Position numbers and translations under genes: made by a program
In this document: positions 23,519 to 34,943 of the stretch, piece by piece
How the letters are laid out: each line of letters opens with the position of its first letter
Position numbering within the stretch: the first letter of the stretch is position 1
Notes under the pieces: generated by a model
What the model was told of the DNA's origin: nothing
Seen by the model: only the letters and a program-made list of their open reading frames with translations
Databases searched by the model: none
Origin: Basidiobolus meristosporus CBS 931.73
Lineage: Eukaryota; Basidiobolomycota; Basidiobolomycetes; Basidiobolales; Basidiobolaceae
Assembly: GCA_002104905.1 (NCBI GenBank)
Contig: MCFE01000599.1
Coordinates: 1 to 54,685, forward strand
Direction: 5' to 3'
Length of the DNA stretch: 54,685 nt

Positions 23519-23809
23519 TTATGGCTTATTGGAACGCAATGGACTCCACATCTCATCTTTAGGGTCAGCAGAGGATGTCGATGGGGCAGTACCACCTTTA
23601 ATTTGTTCGCTGACATTACCACTGAACTTCTCCTCTGCTGACACACGCTTAGCGTCTTCTTCACCTCTCTTTAAAGTCTCCTTTACTTTTTGGGTCTTCT
23701 TCATCACGGCGACTGCTGCCTTTGGGTCGATATGCTCCCCTTGGCGGGCGATATGGTTTGCGTGGTTAGCAACTTGGCGAGAGGAACGAAGGACGAGTGA
23801 CTTGAACAT
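23519..23809 (-). CDS. Small unknown protein, paralogue 2 (spacer copy), predicted mitochondrial or organelle-targeted
   Basis: 96 aa, intronless. Aligns along its whole length with the arm copies: MFKSLVLRSSRQVANHANHI matches their basic presequence-like N-terminus, DPKAAVAVMKKTQKVKETL the middle, and the C-terminal SADPKDEMWSPLRSNKP is identical. It carries an extra Lys/Glu-rich segment (GEEDAKRVSAEEKFSG), so it is clearly older than the arm pair. A strong TATAAAAGG box lies 42-51 bp upstream of the ATG, giving a short leader, unlike the arm copies. DNA divergence with protein conservation shows the family is under selection and coding. Function unknown. Confidence 0.85.
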   Translation of the reverse strand: MFKSLVLRSSRQVANHANHIARQGEHIDPKAAVAVMKKTQKVKETLKRGEEDAKRVSAEEKFSGNVSEQIKGGTAPSTSSADPKDEMWSPLRSNKP

Positions 23810-23850
23810 ATTAATAAACTTGAACTAATGTTTGCCCACCTGCTTCACGT

Positions 23851-23860
23851 TCCTTTTATA
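23851..23860 (-). promoter_or_regulatory. TATA box of small-protein paralogue 2
   Basis: The minus strand reads TATAAAAGGA, a full eukaryotic TATA consensus, ending 42 bp before the ATG at 23809. The transcript leader would therefore be very short. Confidence 0.6.
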
Positions 23861-24585
23861 CTGACCAGCTACGATATGGACGAAGCATAAATGCATTATA
23901 ATAGGTTATACAACTTATTACATCACTCTATAATTCTCTGTAAGGAAATGACCTTAATGTGCGGCATACGTACTCTTTTGGGATTGATCTGAATTGTCAA
24001 AGTCAAGCACTTCAAATAAGGGAATATACAACATTAATGCACTCCTATGAATCATTGAAAACATAGAAAATTCTCAAGCTCCGGCAAATGCCACCATTGA
24101 TGTTATCTAATAGGTATGGTGATGAAAGCCTCTACATGTCATGTGCCTCTAATCATGTGCAAATGTGACAAAGCCAACCGACGACTGTGATCACTGTTTA
24201 TTCTTTAATGTTGGCCATGACTGATTAGTGGAAGATTGGATATAATAGTTCATGGCGACTGGAGTATCAATTACACATCAAGAAATCATTGGGAAATGGA
24301 TTTTTCCCACAATCCGCAACTTGTGTAACCTGGAGATCGTTCTTCTGACTACGATTGAACCAGTGTGAACATAACTCTTAAACAATCACCATCAATGTAT
24401 TGACTGTAAAGGAGCGTAGCTAATAACAAACCATATAAATTTGCGTCATCAAATGGTTTTCAATTCCGACTTTTTTGACCAAGAAAAGAAGCAGTCCTTA
24501 GCTAGACAACACCTGTCATAATGATAGCTTGCGATTTGAGAAGCATTAAGATCTCAAACAAAACCTAAGACAACAGTAGGCGCTC
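23861..24585. other. Right part of the spacer between inverted arms
   Basis: Upstream flank of paralogue 2. No other gene or repeat recognised. Confidence 0.4.
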
Positions 24586-24625
24586 CTGATAGAGATAATC
24601 CTGGTTTAAGTCTCTCGGAAAACTG

Positions 24626-24631
24626 TATAAG
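24626..24631 (+). promoter_or_regulatory. TATA-like box of small-protein paralogue 3 (duplicated in the left arm at 22072-22077, minus)
   Basis: TATAAG lies about 40 bp inside the arm boundary, followed by 430 nt with no ATG up to the start codon at 25062. Its distance from the ATG implies a long leader. Promoter role is inferred from the ATG-free stretch beginning here. Confidence 0.4.
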
Positions 24632-25061
24632 TACCCTCCAGGCCTTCCCTTCATTCCACAGGTCGCCCTCAGCCCCTTTGCCTCGCCTCGCCTCGCCTCA
24701 CCGTAGCACACCACATCCTCAGCCAATATCTGGTGCCAAGAAGATCCACAGCTGTCCAATCGTCCCATCAGCACCGCTTAGCAGCAACGACCGCACATCT
24801 ACCAAGCACCACGCCATATCGTCTATCACGAGACCGTACTTGGGCCTACACTCCAACACATCGAACACATCGAACCCGGTAATTGATTCCAGGACTTGAC
24901 TTCACCCAGGAGTGGTAGCACATACGCAAACCTACGCATACACTCGTGCACGCACACACGCACGCACCTACACATCCACCTACGCACACCCGGCTTCACT
25001 TCCATCCACGCACACCCCTCTTCCCTACCAACCAACCAGCCAGCCAGCCAGCCAGCCAGCC

Positions 25062-25337
25062 ATGATGAAAAGCATCGTTGCACGTACATCGCGCCAGGTC
25101 ACTGGCCAAACAAGCCGGATTGCTAGACAGGGGGAGTTCGTCGATCCCAAGGCCGCGATAGCGATGATGAAGAAGACCCAGCGCACAAGGGAATCCTTCA
25201 GAGCAGGCAGCAGCACCATTGAGGAGAGATTCAGTGGGGAGATTAGTGCGCAGATCGAGCGAGGGACTGCACCATCCGCTGTATCGGCCGATCCGAAGGA
25301 TGAGATGTGGAGTCCATTGCGCTCCAACAAGCCATGA
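25062..25337 (+). CDS. Small unknown protein, paralogue 3 (right-arm copy), predicted mitochondrial or organelle-targeted
   Basis: 91 aa, near-identical to the left-arm copy (Ser17 instead of Gly17). Basic N-terminus, charged central part and the invariant C-terminal DPKDEMWSPLRSNKP. The start follows a CCAGCC tetramer tract directly. Between 24980 and 25061 the coding strand is almost devoid of G and rich in CA, which should make an unstructured leader. Frame kept intact after duplication. I found no resemblance to a named family. Confidence 0.82.
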   Translation: MMKSIVARTSRQVTGQTSRIARQGEFVDPKAAIAMMKKTQRTRESFRAGSSTIEERFSGEISAQIERGTAPSAVSADPKDEMWSPLRSNKP

Positions 25338-25884
25338 GCACGAAACACCGAGCATCATGGCTGAGCAAGTAAGCCGGCCGGCCATCTCGGATCAATGATG
25401 TTACAATGTCAGTGGCAGTGGCAGTGGCAGTGGCGGTGTAAGTAAGCAAGCAAACAAATGAGAATCTTCAAGCCCTTTTTTCGGTAGGCTGGCTGGTTGG
25501 TCAACCAATCAGCCAATCCATTGTTTCTATTCGGTTAAATCTGATCACTATGTAATATCAATATTATTGGCAACAACAGGATAATTCTTTTAGCACTTAT
25601 TGCTTAGAACGCTACTTTTATCGCTTTAATAAATTCCCGTTTAATGAGGAAGGTATTGGTTAAATTACAAAATTTCATGTTTAACCCCAAGTCAATCTAA
25701 TGAGCTGCTTAGCTTTGAGCTACAAAGAGCTTATCGCATTTAACCAGACGGCTAATGCAGATAATCTAGATAAAACTAAGAAGCCGACAAAATTTATTTG
25801 GCTGAAAATCAGGAAATTGCAAACAAAAGCTGGAAGATAGACGCCAACTGATTTTTCTTGAGCTGTTTGCTAGCGAACTTCGGA

Positions 25885-28029
25885 ATGACGGCTCACTTTA
25901 ATCTCAAAGATCTTTCTGTATTTTCCATTCCCAAACCTTTACTCAAGGAACTCCAACCTTGCAAAATATTGGAGAATTTCCACCAGTTATCCGAAAAGGC
26001 TAGCTCATCTGATGAAGAATGCGACCAACCTGACCTTTCCAAGCTGCAGATAGGAACTTCTTTGACCTGTGCTACTTGCGGTGGAGTCCGCTTTGAATCT
26101 GTCGAGGAGCAACGCGAACATGTCAGACTTGACTGGCACCGTTACAACCTGAAACGAAAAACCCTTGAAGGTTTCTCAGGTCCTATCACTGAGGAGGAAT
26201 TTGAATACATGATTGCAGGTATGTTTACCTTGCCATTTTGACGATCTAACTTATTTTCCTCAACTCACCTTTGGTGTTAACGTGATCTTAGATCTATCCA
26301 GCATTTCCGGCTCTAGTTCGGATGAGTATGATTCTGAGTCCGAAGAGGAAGAAGTGGATCTTTTGCTAAAAAAGCACGAAAAGGCTGTTATCCAAGACAA
26401 CCAAGCGGAAACTCCCACTGCTCAAAAAGTACGCAAGGGAATCTTTCAGTTACCCATTGTTTGGTTCGAGACACCTTCTTTAGGGGAACATAAGCGCCTA
26501 GGGATATACAAAAGCGTTCTAAGCGATACAAAAGACTCACTCGATGACATCACTGCCGACCAGCTTTCAAATCTGGTGGCCACCTTGCAAATTGATAAGC
26601 CAAAGTTGTCGAAAGCCTCAGTTTGGACTTTGATGATGATGGGTGGTGGTCATTTCGCATTTGCAGTGTTTGATAACGGCTACGATGGAAAGGTTTTATT
26701 CCATAGAACCTATCACAGGTATACAACGAGAAGACAACAAGGAGGCAGCCAGTCTAGAAATGATCAAGCCAAGGGAAAAGCTAGATCGGCCGGTGCGAGC
26801 ATGCGCCGTGAAAACGAACTTAAACTTCAGAAGGAGATCCGTGACTTAATGGTTGAATGCAAAGACTATCTACATCGAAGCTCGCGCATTTATACGCACG
26901 TCTCCGTTGCGAACAAAAATGTGCTCTTCAACTATGAAGACTCGGTCCTCAAAGCAGATGACCCGAGAGTTCGGAAGTTTCCGTTCAGTACGCATCGACC
27001 GGTAATCATGGTGGCCAAACTTATAACCAACGAAACAATGACTAATTCACTGCACTCTTCTAGACATTTAACGAGTTAAAAAGAGCATATAAAGAGCTTG
27101 TCACTGCCAAGATCGCTGAGATCCCCGAAGAAATATTGAATTTCCAAGCTTCGACTGTCACTCCGACGTCAGTGGCAACTGAACCGACACCAGTGACCAC
27201 CAATCATGAGGCTCTGGAAGAGCCTATTGACGAGGTAGATCCTCTACTGGATATCAAGACTAAGGCCATATCTTCCATTCGTAAAGGAAAAATGGCAATT
27301 TTCAAAAACCTTCTAGCCAAGCACCCCGAGCTCACGGTCACAGCAGATTTGTCAGCTCTGGAGCCAAAGTATCCCACGTTTTTACATCTGGCTTCGTTTG
27401 AATCTCGTCCAGACTTTGTCACGTATCTGATCAAAAACGGGGCTAATCCTGCAACGCCTGCTCTCTACGGAAAAACCCCAAAAGTTCCGTATGATGTGGC
27501 CAAGGACAAGAATACTCGGAATGCTTTTCGTAGACTAATGGCCGACTATCCGAACGAATGGGATTGGAAGGCTGCTCATGTTCCAAGTCCGCTGACCAAG
27601 GAGATGCTTGAAGAGCAAGAAAGAAAAGAACATGAGCGGGAGGAAAGGAAACGCAAGGAGTTGGAAAAGCAACACCAAAAATTGGATGCCGGTAAATCTG
27701 CCGAAAAGCCGAGTAAAGAGAAGGAGACGCCGCTGAAGACCACTACCAATTCATCTCGACGCTTGGATGGAGGTCGTCTCAAACCCGATGCCACAAGAAA
27801 TGTAGTTGGAACAATGACCCCTGAGGTGCGTGCACGGCTGGAGAGAGAGCGTCGTGCTAGAGCGGCGGAAATGCGTATGGCGGCCTTGGCTTCGCAACCA
27901 CCCACCGGCAACCCCAGCTCAAACGGTTGCGCTTACTGCAGCGGCTCACTAGCAGGCAAAGTGCCATTTGAGGCATTAGGAAAGAAATTTTGTAGTACGA
28001 AATGTGTTTCTGAGTATCGTAAACAGTAG
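25885..28029 (+). CDS. VMS1: Vms1/ANKZF1-type peptidyl-tRNA hydrolase of ribosome quality control
   Basis: Releases nascent chains from stalled 60S subunits in ribosome-associated quality control and interacts with Cdc48/p97 in known members. Exons 25885-26218, 26292-27001, 27064-28029; 2010 nt, 669 aa. A C2H2-type finger lies near residues 62-85 (CATC...HVRLDWH). An acidic linker (SSSDEYDSESEEEE) is followed by the VLRF1 release-factor-like domain with MMMGGGHFAFAVFD (about 226-239) and RRQQGGSQSRND, whose Gln265 corresponds to the catalytic Gln of the GSQ motif. Ankyrin-type repeats follow (FLHLASFESRPDFVTYLIKN and GKTPKVPYDVAKDKNTRNAF), then a long charged coiled coil (EEQERKEHEREERKRKELEK) and a C-terminal treble-clef-like finger (CAYCSG...FCSTKCVSEY). 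The start is the first ATG in the open frame. The identification is secure. Confidence 0.96.
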
Positions 28030-28796
28030 TTGTAGATTAAATGTCTTGTAGCATCAATACCAGTCAGATTGTATAATATACATAGTTTCACTGCATGCGC
28101 CATGAAGTTCTGCGACTCGTCGATTCATTAAACGGTTGTTTTGGCGAACACAACTTGATACAATATCGCTTTCGCCTCCATGAGCTCTTTGAATGATTGA
28201 ATAATGCGAGAATCATGGATTCCCTTATCTACGTCATTTCCAGCATTCCAAACAAATGGATCATTTCGTCGTCACATTATTGCCTTAACGACCGATTCAC
28301 GTGATTAACCAGTGCCAAGTCACTGGTTTCAAAGGCTGGGAGGAACGATCCCGACAAACCATCAAGCATGTTGCATGACCCTTTTGATCTTTTCGAACTG
28401 CGAGGTTTCCATGGAGCGCACCAAGAACGATGGGCTGTAGTGAGTGCTCCTGGCTTTGATCGATTTGCTATCTGTGGTCGATCAAACTGGTCTTTATGTG
28501 TCTGGAAGTCAGTCACCATATAGCTGACGGCTGGTTGCAGATTTCTGACGTCTAATTGATGAGATTTGATCCTATGATGTAACATTGAGGTATTATATCA
28601 ATACGAGATCGTCTATTTAGGTTAAACTAAATCCAATATCTTAATGTAACTTACTCCAACGATCACTTGACAGTGCCATCGAACTCATCCATAGCAATCA
28701 CCTCAACTAACGACAGTCCGGATCCTCCGTCAATTTTGCTTTAATCCTCCTCTCCCTCATATTTCTCCCTATTAATCCTCCGTATATAGTACCTTC
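28030..28796. other. Intergenic between VMS1 and EFR3
   Basis: VMS1 3' flank and EFR3 upstream region. The last 120 bp before the EFR3 ATG is pyrimidine-rich (for example TCCTCCTCTCCCTC), common in fungal promoters. No other gene seen. Confidence 0.4.
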
Positions 28797-31700
28797 ATGC
28801 GGTGTCCATGCTTTCCGAGAAAGAATCACGTCAAGCTTATCGAGAACTGCTATCCCAACATTCCGGGGAAGAAGCATCCGCAACCTAGTGAAACGTCATA
28901 TCTTGTATATTATGCCTCTTCAAAGCCCGCAAAACTTGTGAAGGTGGCCGAATATTTAAAAAAAAGAGTATCCAAAGATATTTATAAATTGCGTTATGTG
29001 TAAGCATTATCTCGCAGCAGCTTGCTCGGCAATCGCCAACTGACCTGTCCTATTGTTTGGTAGGGACGTTCTTGTTACTCTTGAGATTATCAACGAGCTT
29101 TTAATCGGCTGCAGCAAGGACGTCAACCTTTTTGCGACTGGTGTGCTGCATTCTTTATCCGTGATCCAGGAAGCCAACGATTTTGAAATGACCTGGGCTG
29201 CTGGCAATACGGTATGTCCCAATCCAAGTTGAAATACCCGACTTCGATGCTAAGACTCCAACATAGTTCCGCAAGTTCTGCTCGAAATACGACGGCACCT
29301 CTTTGGGTGTTAACCAAGAACTTACCAACGAGTTCGACGCGTTGGTGAATAGTTTTTGCGCCCTGGCAGCTCAAGACTCGGGGAAGGAAGCTGAGAGCAA
29401 GTAAAAAGCTAAGACTTGTCGAGCATATGCAATACAGCACATTGACATATTTCAATTGGGTACAACCACAGGTGGTACTTCGTTGGCTTGAGGGCTATCT
29501 ACGGGCTGGTCATTTCAAATGTGATCAAGACAACCCACGCAAAAAGTTACCTAAGAAAAATCATCTACTCAAGCCTATCCAATATCAACTCATTTGAGGA
29601 ATATCTAAGGTATCTTCCCTCATTCCACTAACCCTATACTCGCGTTTCCCGCTTGTAATACTTTCTTATCGTTACAGCGACGAGAGGCCCGACACACTCA
29701 ATTACTTGGGCGAGGATGTACCTTGTAATAAAGCCGATGTTGGTGGAGACTTATTAAATACCATCTCGCTGGAATGCGCTAAGCAGCTGATCCAAAATTC
29801 CTCCCCGTTGTATTTTCCGATCATCACCGAGACATTCTTCGGGTAAGACGGCCCTATATGCATCATATGGCAGAAGTGAGCTTCCGTTCTAAGCGGTTCA
29901 GTTTAGCTATGTGAAAGACAACAATCTTTACGAGAATCAAGACTATTGCATTGATCTGGCCCATTTCATCATGCTGAATGTTTCGGTAAGAACTGGTGCA
30001 AGGGTTTCCCCGACTCATACTAACCAACCCATCTTCAGCCCTCATACAGGCATATCATTGTAAATGAAATCCTGAAAATGCTGGAGCATTGCGAGGAAAT
30101 CGAGGTCGACCAAAAAAAGGCCACCTTGATGAATGTTATCGCATTCTGTCTTAACCATCGCATGGCCGCTTTAGGTTTGTCTGTACTTGAGGTGGTTAAC
30201 ACGCTGATCAAGCACCTGTTCAAGCTGCTGCAGTACAAGAATCTCACGATGAGGAATCCACACAGTGAGGAATTTACCCCTCTGGAGTCGGAATTCCGAA
30301 AGGGGATCGTTCAGAGTATTGGTACGTATCAACTCCCGGTTAATCGGCGCTGCCGTGCGCACTAAGCTTCGGCGTTTTGCAGGTGGATTGGCCACGCATC
30401 TATACTACTCCGAACAAATCAACGACACACTGCAGTTCTTGATCAACAAGCTCTCTATCGGGTGTAGTGAGAAAGAAGTGGATGGTGTGCCCATCTCTGC
30501 CATTCGAAGAGCGCTCCTCAAATGCATGAGAATAATGGTTGATATAAATGCCGAGGCGGTGAAAAAATCGCGCTATGATCACAGTGAGATCCCTTTCGAA
30601 ATGATCACGCCTACGCTGTGCCTGTTTGCAAATGAACATCCATGTATGGTCAAGTTTTCAGCGGTTCTTCATAAATCATGCAACCTCAACTCAATTGATA
30701 ATAGCGGTCCGTAAAGAATATGGGTTTTTCTTCCTGAGCTGCCTTGACAATTCAGACATTGGAAGGAGGTAAGTCGGGCGTATGGTGAATTCCCCAAGGA
30801 AGACACTAACATTGTGAGCTGCTGTTCAGTAATGCTACCTCCATCAAGTCGTCGATTAGCTCAACAAAGGTATGCATGACTTTCATGTTACTCCTTCGCC
30901 TTCTCACTAAATGCAGCCTCTGGTTTAGCACGTACATCGTACATCGGACCGCACACTCAAATTCCGGGCTTCTCTTCACGAGGCATTGTACAAGTACGCG
31001 CTGAAAGACTCCCTATTCCCCCTTGATTACTCGATCATTCTTTCTATTTTCAAAAAGTTGATCCAGCGCTATCAACATGAGGAATTAATCCGCGCCATTC
31101 CAGTCATGTTTAAACTGCAAGAGATAGCAGATTCGCTTGAGCACCCACATGCGCTAGATCAGTTGGTAGCCTCCTATTTTGAATATGTAGCGAAGACCCT
31201 TGAAATGCCTGCGCTCGAAGAGTACATAAGCGAGGTTATCAAGACGCGCAAGCAAGTGAGATGTTGGTATAATCCGCGTGATTGTAATATAGAAGATCTG
31301 AGAGATCTTGAAGGGAAGACCTTTGCCATGTTAACTGAAAAACCAACGATGTCCGAGCATTCTAGAAGAGTGAATATCGATCCAGAAGTCATCCGAAAAA
31401 TAGTGGCAGATGATGAGCTCTCACAACGTCAGTTCTCCGATCTCCAGAGGAGACTGAATCTGGAGTACGACCCAGAAGGCAGTAGCAGTGGTCTCCAATA
31501 CTCCTCAGCTAACTTATCCCCAGGTGTGACCGGAGCAAAGGTTCACCCCAAACTCTCTACCCCATTGATCATTCGACCACAACAGACTAATGAGCCAACC
31601 AAACCGCCGAAAGTCGAGAACCTATTGGAAGCCTTAAAGAGTGGAAACGACGACTCTAGCGACTTCTTGGATAGTGATTCTTCAGATGTTCTCCGCGAAG

Positions 31701-31831
31701 GGTCGGTGAATTCTGGAACAAAGAAATCTGAGAAATTAAAGCCGGATGTGGCCAATCTACTCAAGAGTATATCTGTGAGCTCCTTCACCAACCCTAACTC
31801 ACTTGTCAATACACCACATTTTCATAGTTGA
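28797..31831 (+). CDS. EFR3: Efr3, plasma-membrane scaffold of the phosphatidylinositol 4-kinase (Stt4/PI4KIIIalpha) complex
   Basis: In known members Efr3 anchors the PI4-kinase complex at the plasma membrane for PI4P synthesis. Exons 28797-28999, 29064-29211, 29267-29400, 29472-29609, 29678-29842, 29907-29985, 30039-30321, 30383-30643, 30705-30768, 30830-30869, 30929-31831; 2418 nt, 805 aa. The N-terminus MRCPCFPRKNHVKLIENCYP has Cys residues for palmitoylation followed by basic residues, exactly as in Efr3 proteins. It continues with KLVKVAEYLKKRVSKDIYKL and the helical ARM/HEAT-like rod (WYFVGLRAIYGLVISNVIKT, IDLAHFIMLNVSPSYRHIIV). The C-terminal third is Ser/Asp-rich and probably disordered. 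Exon 8 ends with a GTATGG donor inside a longer open frame; that choice restores the frame into VRKEYGFFFLSCLD. Confident family call; individual splice sites are inferred. Confidence 0.93.
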
Positions 31832-33680
31832 CCACTAACTTTAACCATACTTTCCAATAAATACTCCAATTCCTCTGTCGCCGTTTGGTCGCCCGGATTT
31901 CAATTGTGACCACTAAATATGCTAGCACAGCCTCCTTCTCATGGCAGTATCAATCAAATCTATGCACTGATTCAGCAGAGTACATAGTTGGGAGCAATCC
32001 AATCCGAAGCAAATGCCTTCGTTCGATATTTGGCAGATGCCGAAAGCACACTCGAAAGTTCGTCTGCTTAGACGGAAGTAAATGGCATTAGCCAGATATT
32101 GGAAAACTCCCATGTGCATTCTGTGGTGAACATGCGATTCCCACCAACACAAACCATGCATCCGGGCGATGGGCCGATGATGGTCCATCAACTCATTAGG
32201 AAAGCGACACGGTAGTGTAAACATTGCAGCGCAGCACTACGCTACGAGATTAGTAAATCGCCATTGCTGGAGGAACCTTGAAGTGTTTTCCCACCCCTTC
32301 CCACAAACCTATTATGGGGAATAGTGATGTGATTTCGAATGGGTTTAGATCTAATGCAGTATGGCATTTTCGCCTCATGACTAGGTACTACTTCTAAATG
32401 GTGCGTGCCTGACGTAATACCAGTAACACAAACCATCCGCCTTTCCCCAACACCAGTTGCTAAATTTCCTTCGCAAGATACTTCGGCCACGAGTGAGATA
32501 CACGCAAGGAGATCACTGCTGAATACTCTAATTGACTCCTGGAAGCTGTACATTTTGCTGCGATGGAAAGTCCCTCATGCATCCCATTGAGCGGGGTTTC
32601 TGAGCATTGACACAAGGGTGGGTGTTTCGTGGTGTTTACCTGCTCAAGATCAAGAACCAGGCGATAATGGTGGAGGTTACTGCAATTCGATCAGTGTACC
32701 ACGTAATGGGGATTTCGGACATTAGCCTTCTGTGGCAGGTACTCGGCCGAGATTCATGTGGTACGAGATGAGGCCGAGATCCGTGACTGGGGAAAGTCTA
32801 AGGGAGTAAGCAGCATTCAAGATTTCGTCATGGCAAGGGCGTACAGCCATACGCCAGTTGAGAGGAAACCGACCCTTTAGGCTATATAGTGAATTATCAT
32901 TTCTGGTTTTTGCTGGCTGAAACCGGTCCCTGTCTGACCCACGTAAGGGTAAGGAGTGGGGAAAAGACGGTCCCCTGGTCGCCTCGTCAACAACACACCT
33001 GTATCAGAGAACATGCTCTGGGTGGAGGCGCGCTCGGGTCCAGAGGTTTAAGCTAGGTCCCATTTATTTACTTAGTCCCATCAGCAGGCACCACGGTAAA
33101 GACGTGGTTGGCTACCAATCGGTCTTGAAATCACTTGATTCAGGAATTGATGTAACTACCAGAACGCGGACTAGTGAAATTAGGCTCAATTCTCGAAATG
33201 ATCTATCGAGAATGCCCCGTGGGTCAATGGAACCTCGTACTAGGGAAAGCATCTTAGCATGGTCTTCCATAGGATATTTACAAAGCTGGTCGGGACTCCA
33301 AGTACTCACCTTCATATTGACCATAATCATACAGAGGAGGGGAATCAAGGAAAATACTCTTGGCTAGGACTTCTAGGAAAATTCAAAACCCTGCGCACAA
33401 TAAGCGGGTGTATAGCTAGAGATAGGTTAGGACCATAGGACTGTTGTGAAGACGAAATGGTACACTTTGGGGGATCAGCGTACGGTGGGAGGGATTTGGA
33501 GACAAGAATAAAAAGACTCAAGTATATACTTGAAATAGAAAACTAAAAGGTGTATCGTGTTGGCGTATTTTAAATCAACTATTATACTTTAAATGAATTG
33601 GACCGAATCGCTCTCGCAACGAGAGTTTCCTCGTGGATATCAGCAAGTGTTGTGTGCAGTTTGGCTTCCAACCCATCGCT
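31832..33680. other. Intergenic between convergent EFR3 and WC-2-like genes
   Basis: The flanking genes converge, so both 3' UTRs lie here. About 1.8 kb is more than UTRs need, but I see no exon chain, RNA gene or repeat in it. Confidence 0.4.
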
Positions 33681-34943
33681 TCAGGGGTCTTCACCTTTGG
33701 ATTCGCGTCGCGATTTCTTGGCCCAACGTAGTCCACAGGCGTTACAGAGTCTAGAAGAATGCTCGGTTTAGTTATCATGCAAGGATCTCCCCCACGAGAA
33801 GACTGTAAACTTACGTTTTGGGCCCATGAGGGCCTTTACGCCATTCTGGTGAATCCGTTTTGCCACACTCGGTACATACGCGATCAATATCGTCCTCCAA
33901 CTTGTGCTTTCTCTATGAGCATCAACGAAACATCAGCCATTGTTGGAAGCAATAGAGTGGCCCGTATCGCGATGTGTCGATGCCGCTACGCCAATCGAGG
34001 CATCTGGACCTACCTTCTTTTTGATTATCGTCGGTACGGCACTTGTTGCGGGTATAATGGGTTGGTCGTTTCTGGCTGTTATACAGGAATTTGAAGTTGA
34101 ACTGGATGACCCTCGATCGATACCACCACCTCTCAGGTCAAGTGAGATGCGAGGGTCTTCGCTGTATGGTATATCCTCTGGTTGCTCATCATCCGGCTCC
34201 TGGTTCATGTAATTCTGCGGGCTTGCATAATCTTCGTCAAAGCTAGCGCGTAATTGTTGAAGTTTCTGGCTCAATATTTCGTTTTCCAGCTTCAATTCTA
34301 AGATTTTATCCATATTGGATGTAGCCTTTAACGGATAAGGTCGGGCGATGCTGAAGAAACACTTCGTCTCGGTACTATTCCCCTTCTTGTATGGGTGTCC
34401 CTGAGCCTCGAGCATGACGAATCTGTCGTCTTTTTTCCGGAATCTATAGAACAGCTTGAAATTTTGTTCACTGATAGACTGCTTGATACACCGGATAAAG
34501 ATGTCGACATCATCCACATGGATGAAATCCACGATGTTCCTTCCTACCAATTCGGCGGGGGAATAGCCTACCAGAGGAAGTGACGAGGGGGAGCAGTACA
34601 TGAAACGACCGGCGGGATTGATAACATAGTACAGATCACTAAGCTGATCTATAATTCGGTGTGACCAATTCTTGCGTTTTGTGAATTCGATCAGGTGGGA
34701 ACCACTGATGGGGAAATTATTTTTGGAAATGGAAGTAGAGACTTGGGAATTATTTATAGAGTGTAGGAAAGGATTGGTGGTTGCGGAGGTCTGGGAGCTC
34801 GAAGCAGGCCTTGAGGTGTGGTTGAAGTCGGATTGAAAAGGCTGATATGAATAGGAAGACTGTGTAGTGTTCGTGGGATTTTCCGCGGGCTGAAGGCCAT
34901 GGCCGCTGGAGCTCGAAGCTTCCTGCGAGTTGGCTGGATTCAT
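33681..34943 (-). CDS. White-collar-2-like PAS and GATA zinc-finger transcription factor
   Basis: Exons 34943-34014, 33912-33815, 33750-33681; 1098 nt, 365 aa. The Ser/Asn/Gln-rich N-terminus (about 1-100) is disordered. A PAS domain (about 105-205) has [40 protein letters not shown] and [20 protein letters not shown] short coiled coil follows ([16 protein letters not shown]), then the C-terminal zinc finger CTEC-x18-CNAC with [20 protein letters not shown]. The 18-residue loop is the white-collar type. The PAS lacks the NCRFLQ flavin-attachment motif, so it should not be the photosensor; WC-2 proteins partner with the LOV-containing WC-1 to bind light-responsive promoters. No WC-1 is in the window. 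The last two exons were found through the finger; splice sites are GTAGGT and GTAAGT. Confidence 0.93.

Larger units (their letters stand above)
24586..25560. repeat. Right arm of the large inverted duplication
   Basis: About 975 bp, inverted copy of 21147-22116. It begins just inside the TATAAG promoter element of the small gene and ends near ACTATGTAATATC. The two small genes are divergent, each transcribed outward from the spacer. The outer end also holds a small GGCTGGCTGGTTGGTCAACC motif that is partly self-complementary. Confidence 0.92.

Noticed and set aside
28783-28788. TATATA just before the EFR3 start codon.
   Set aside because: It lies only 8 bp before the ATG, too close to act as a TATA box for that start.
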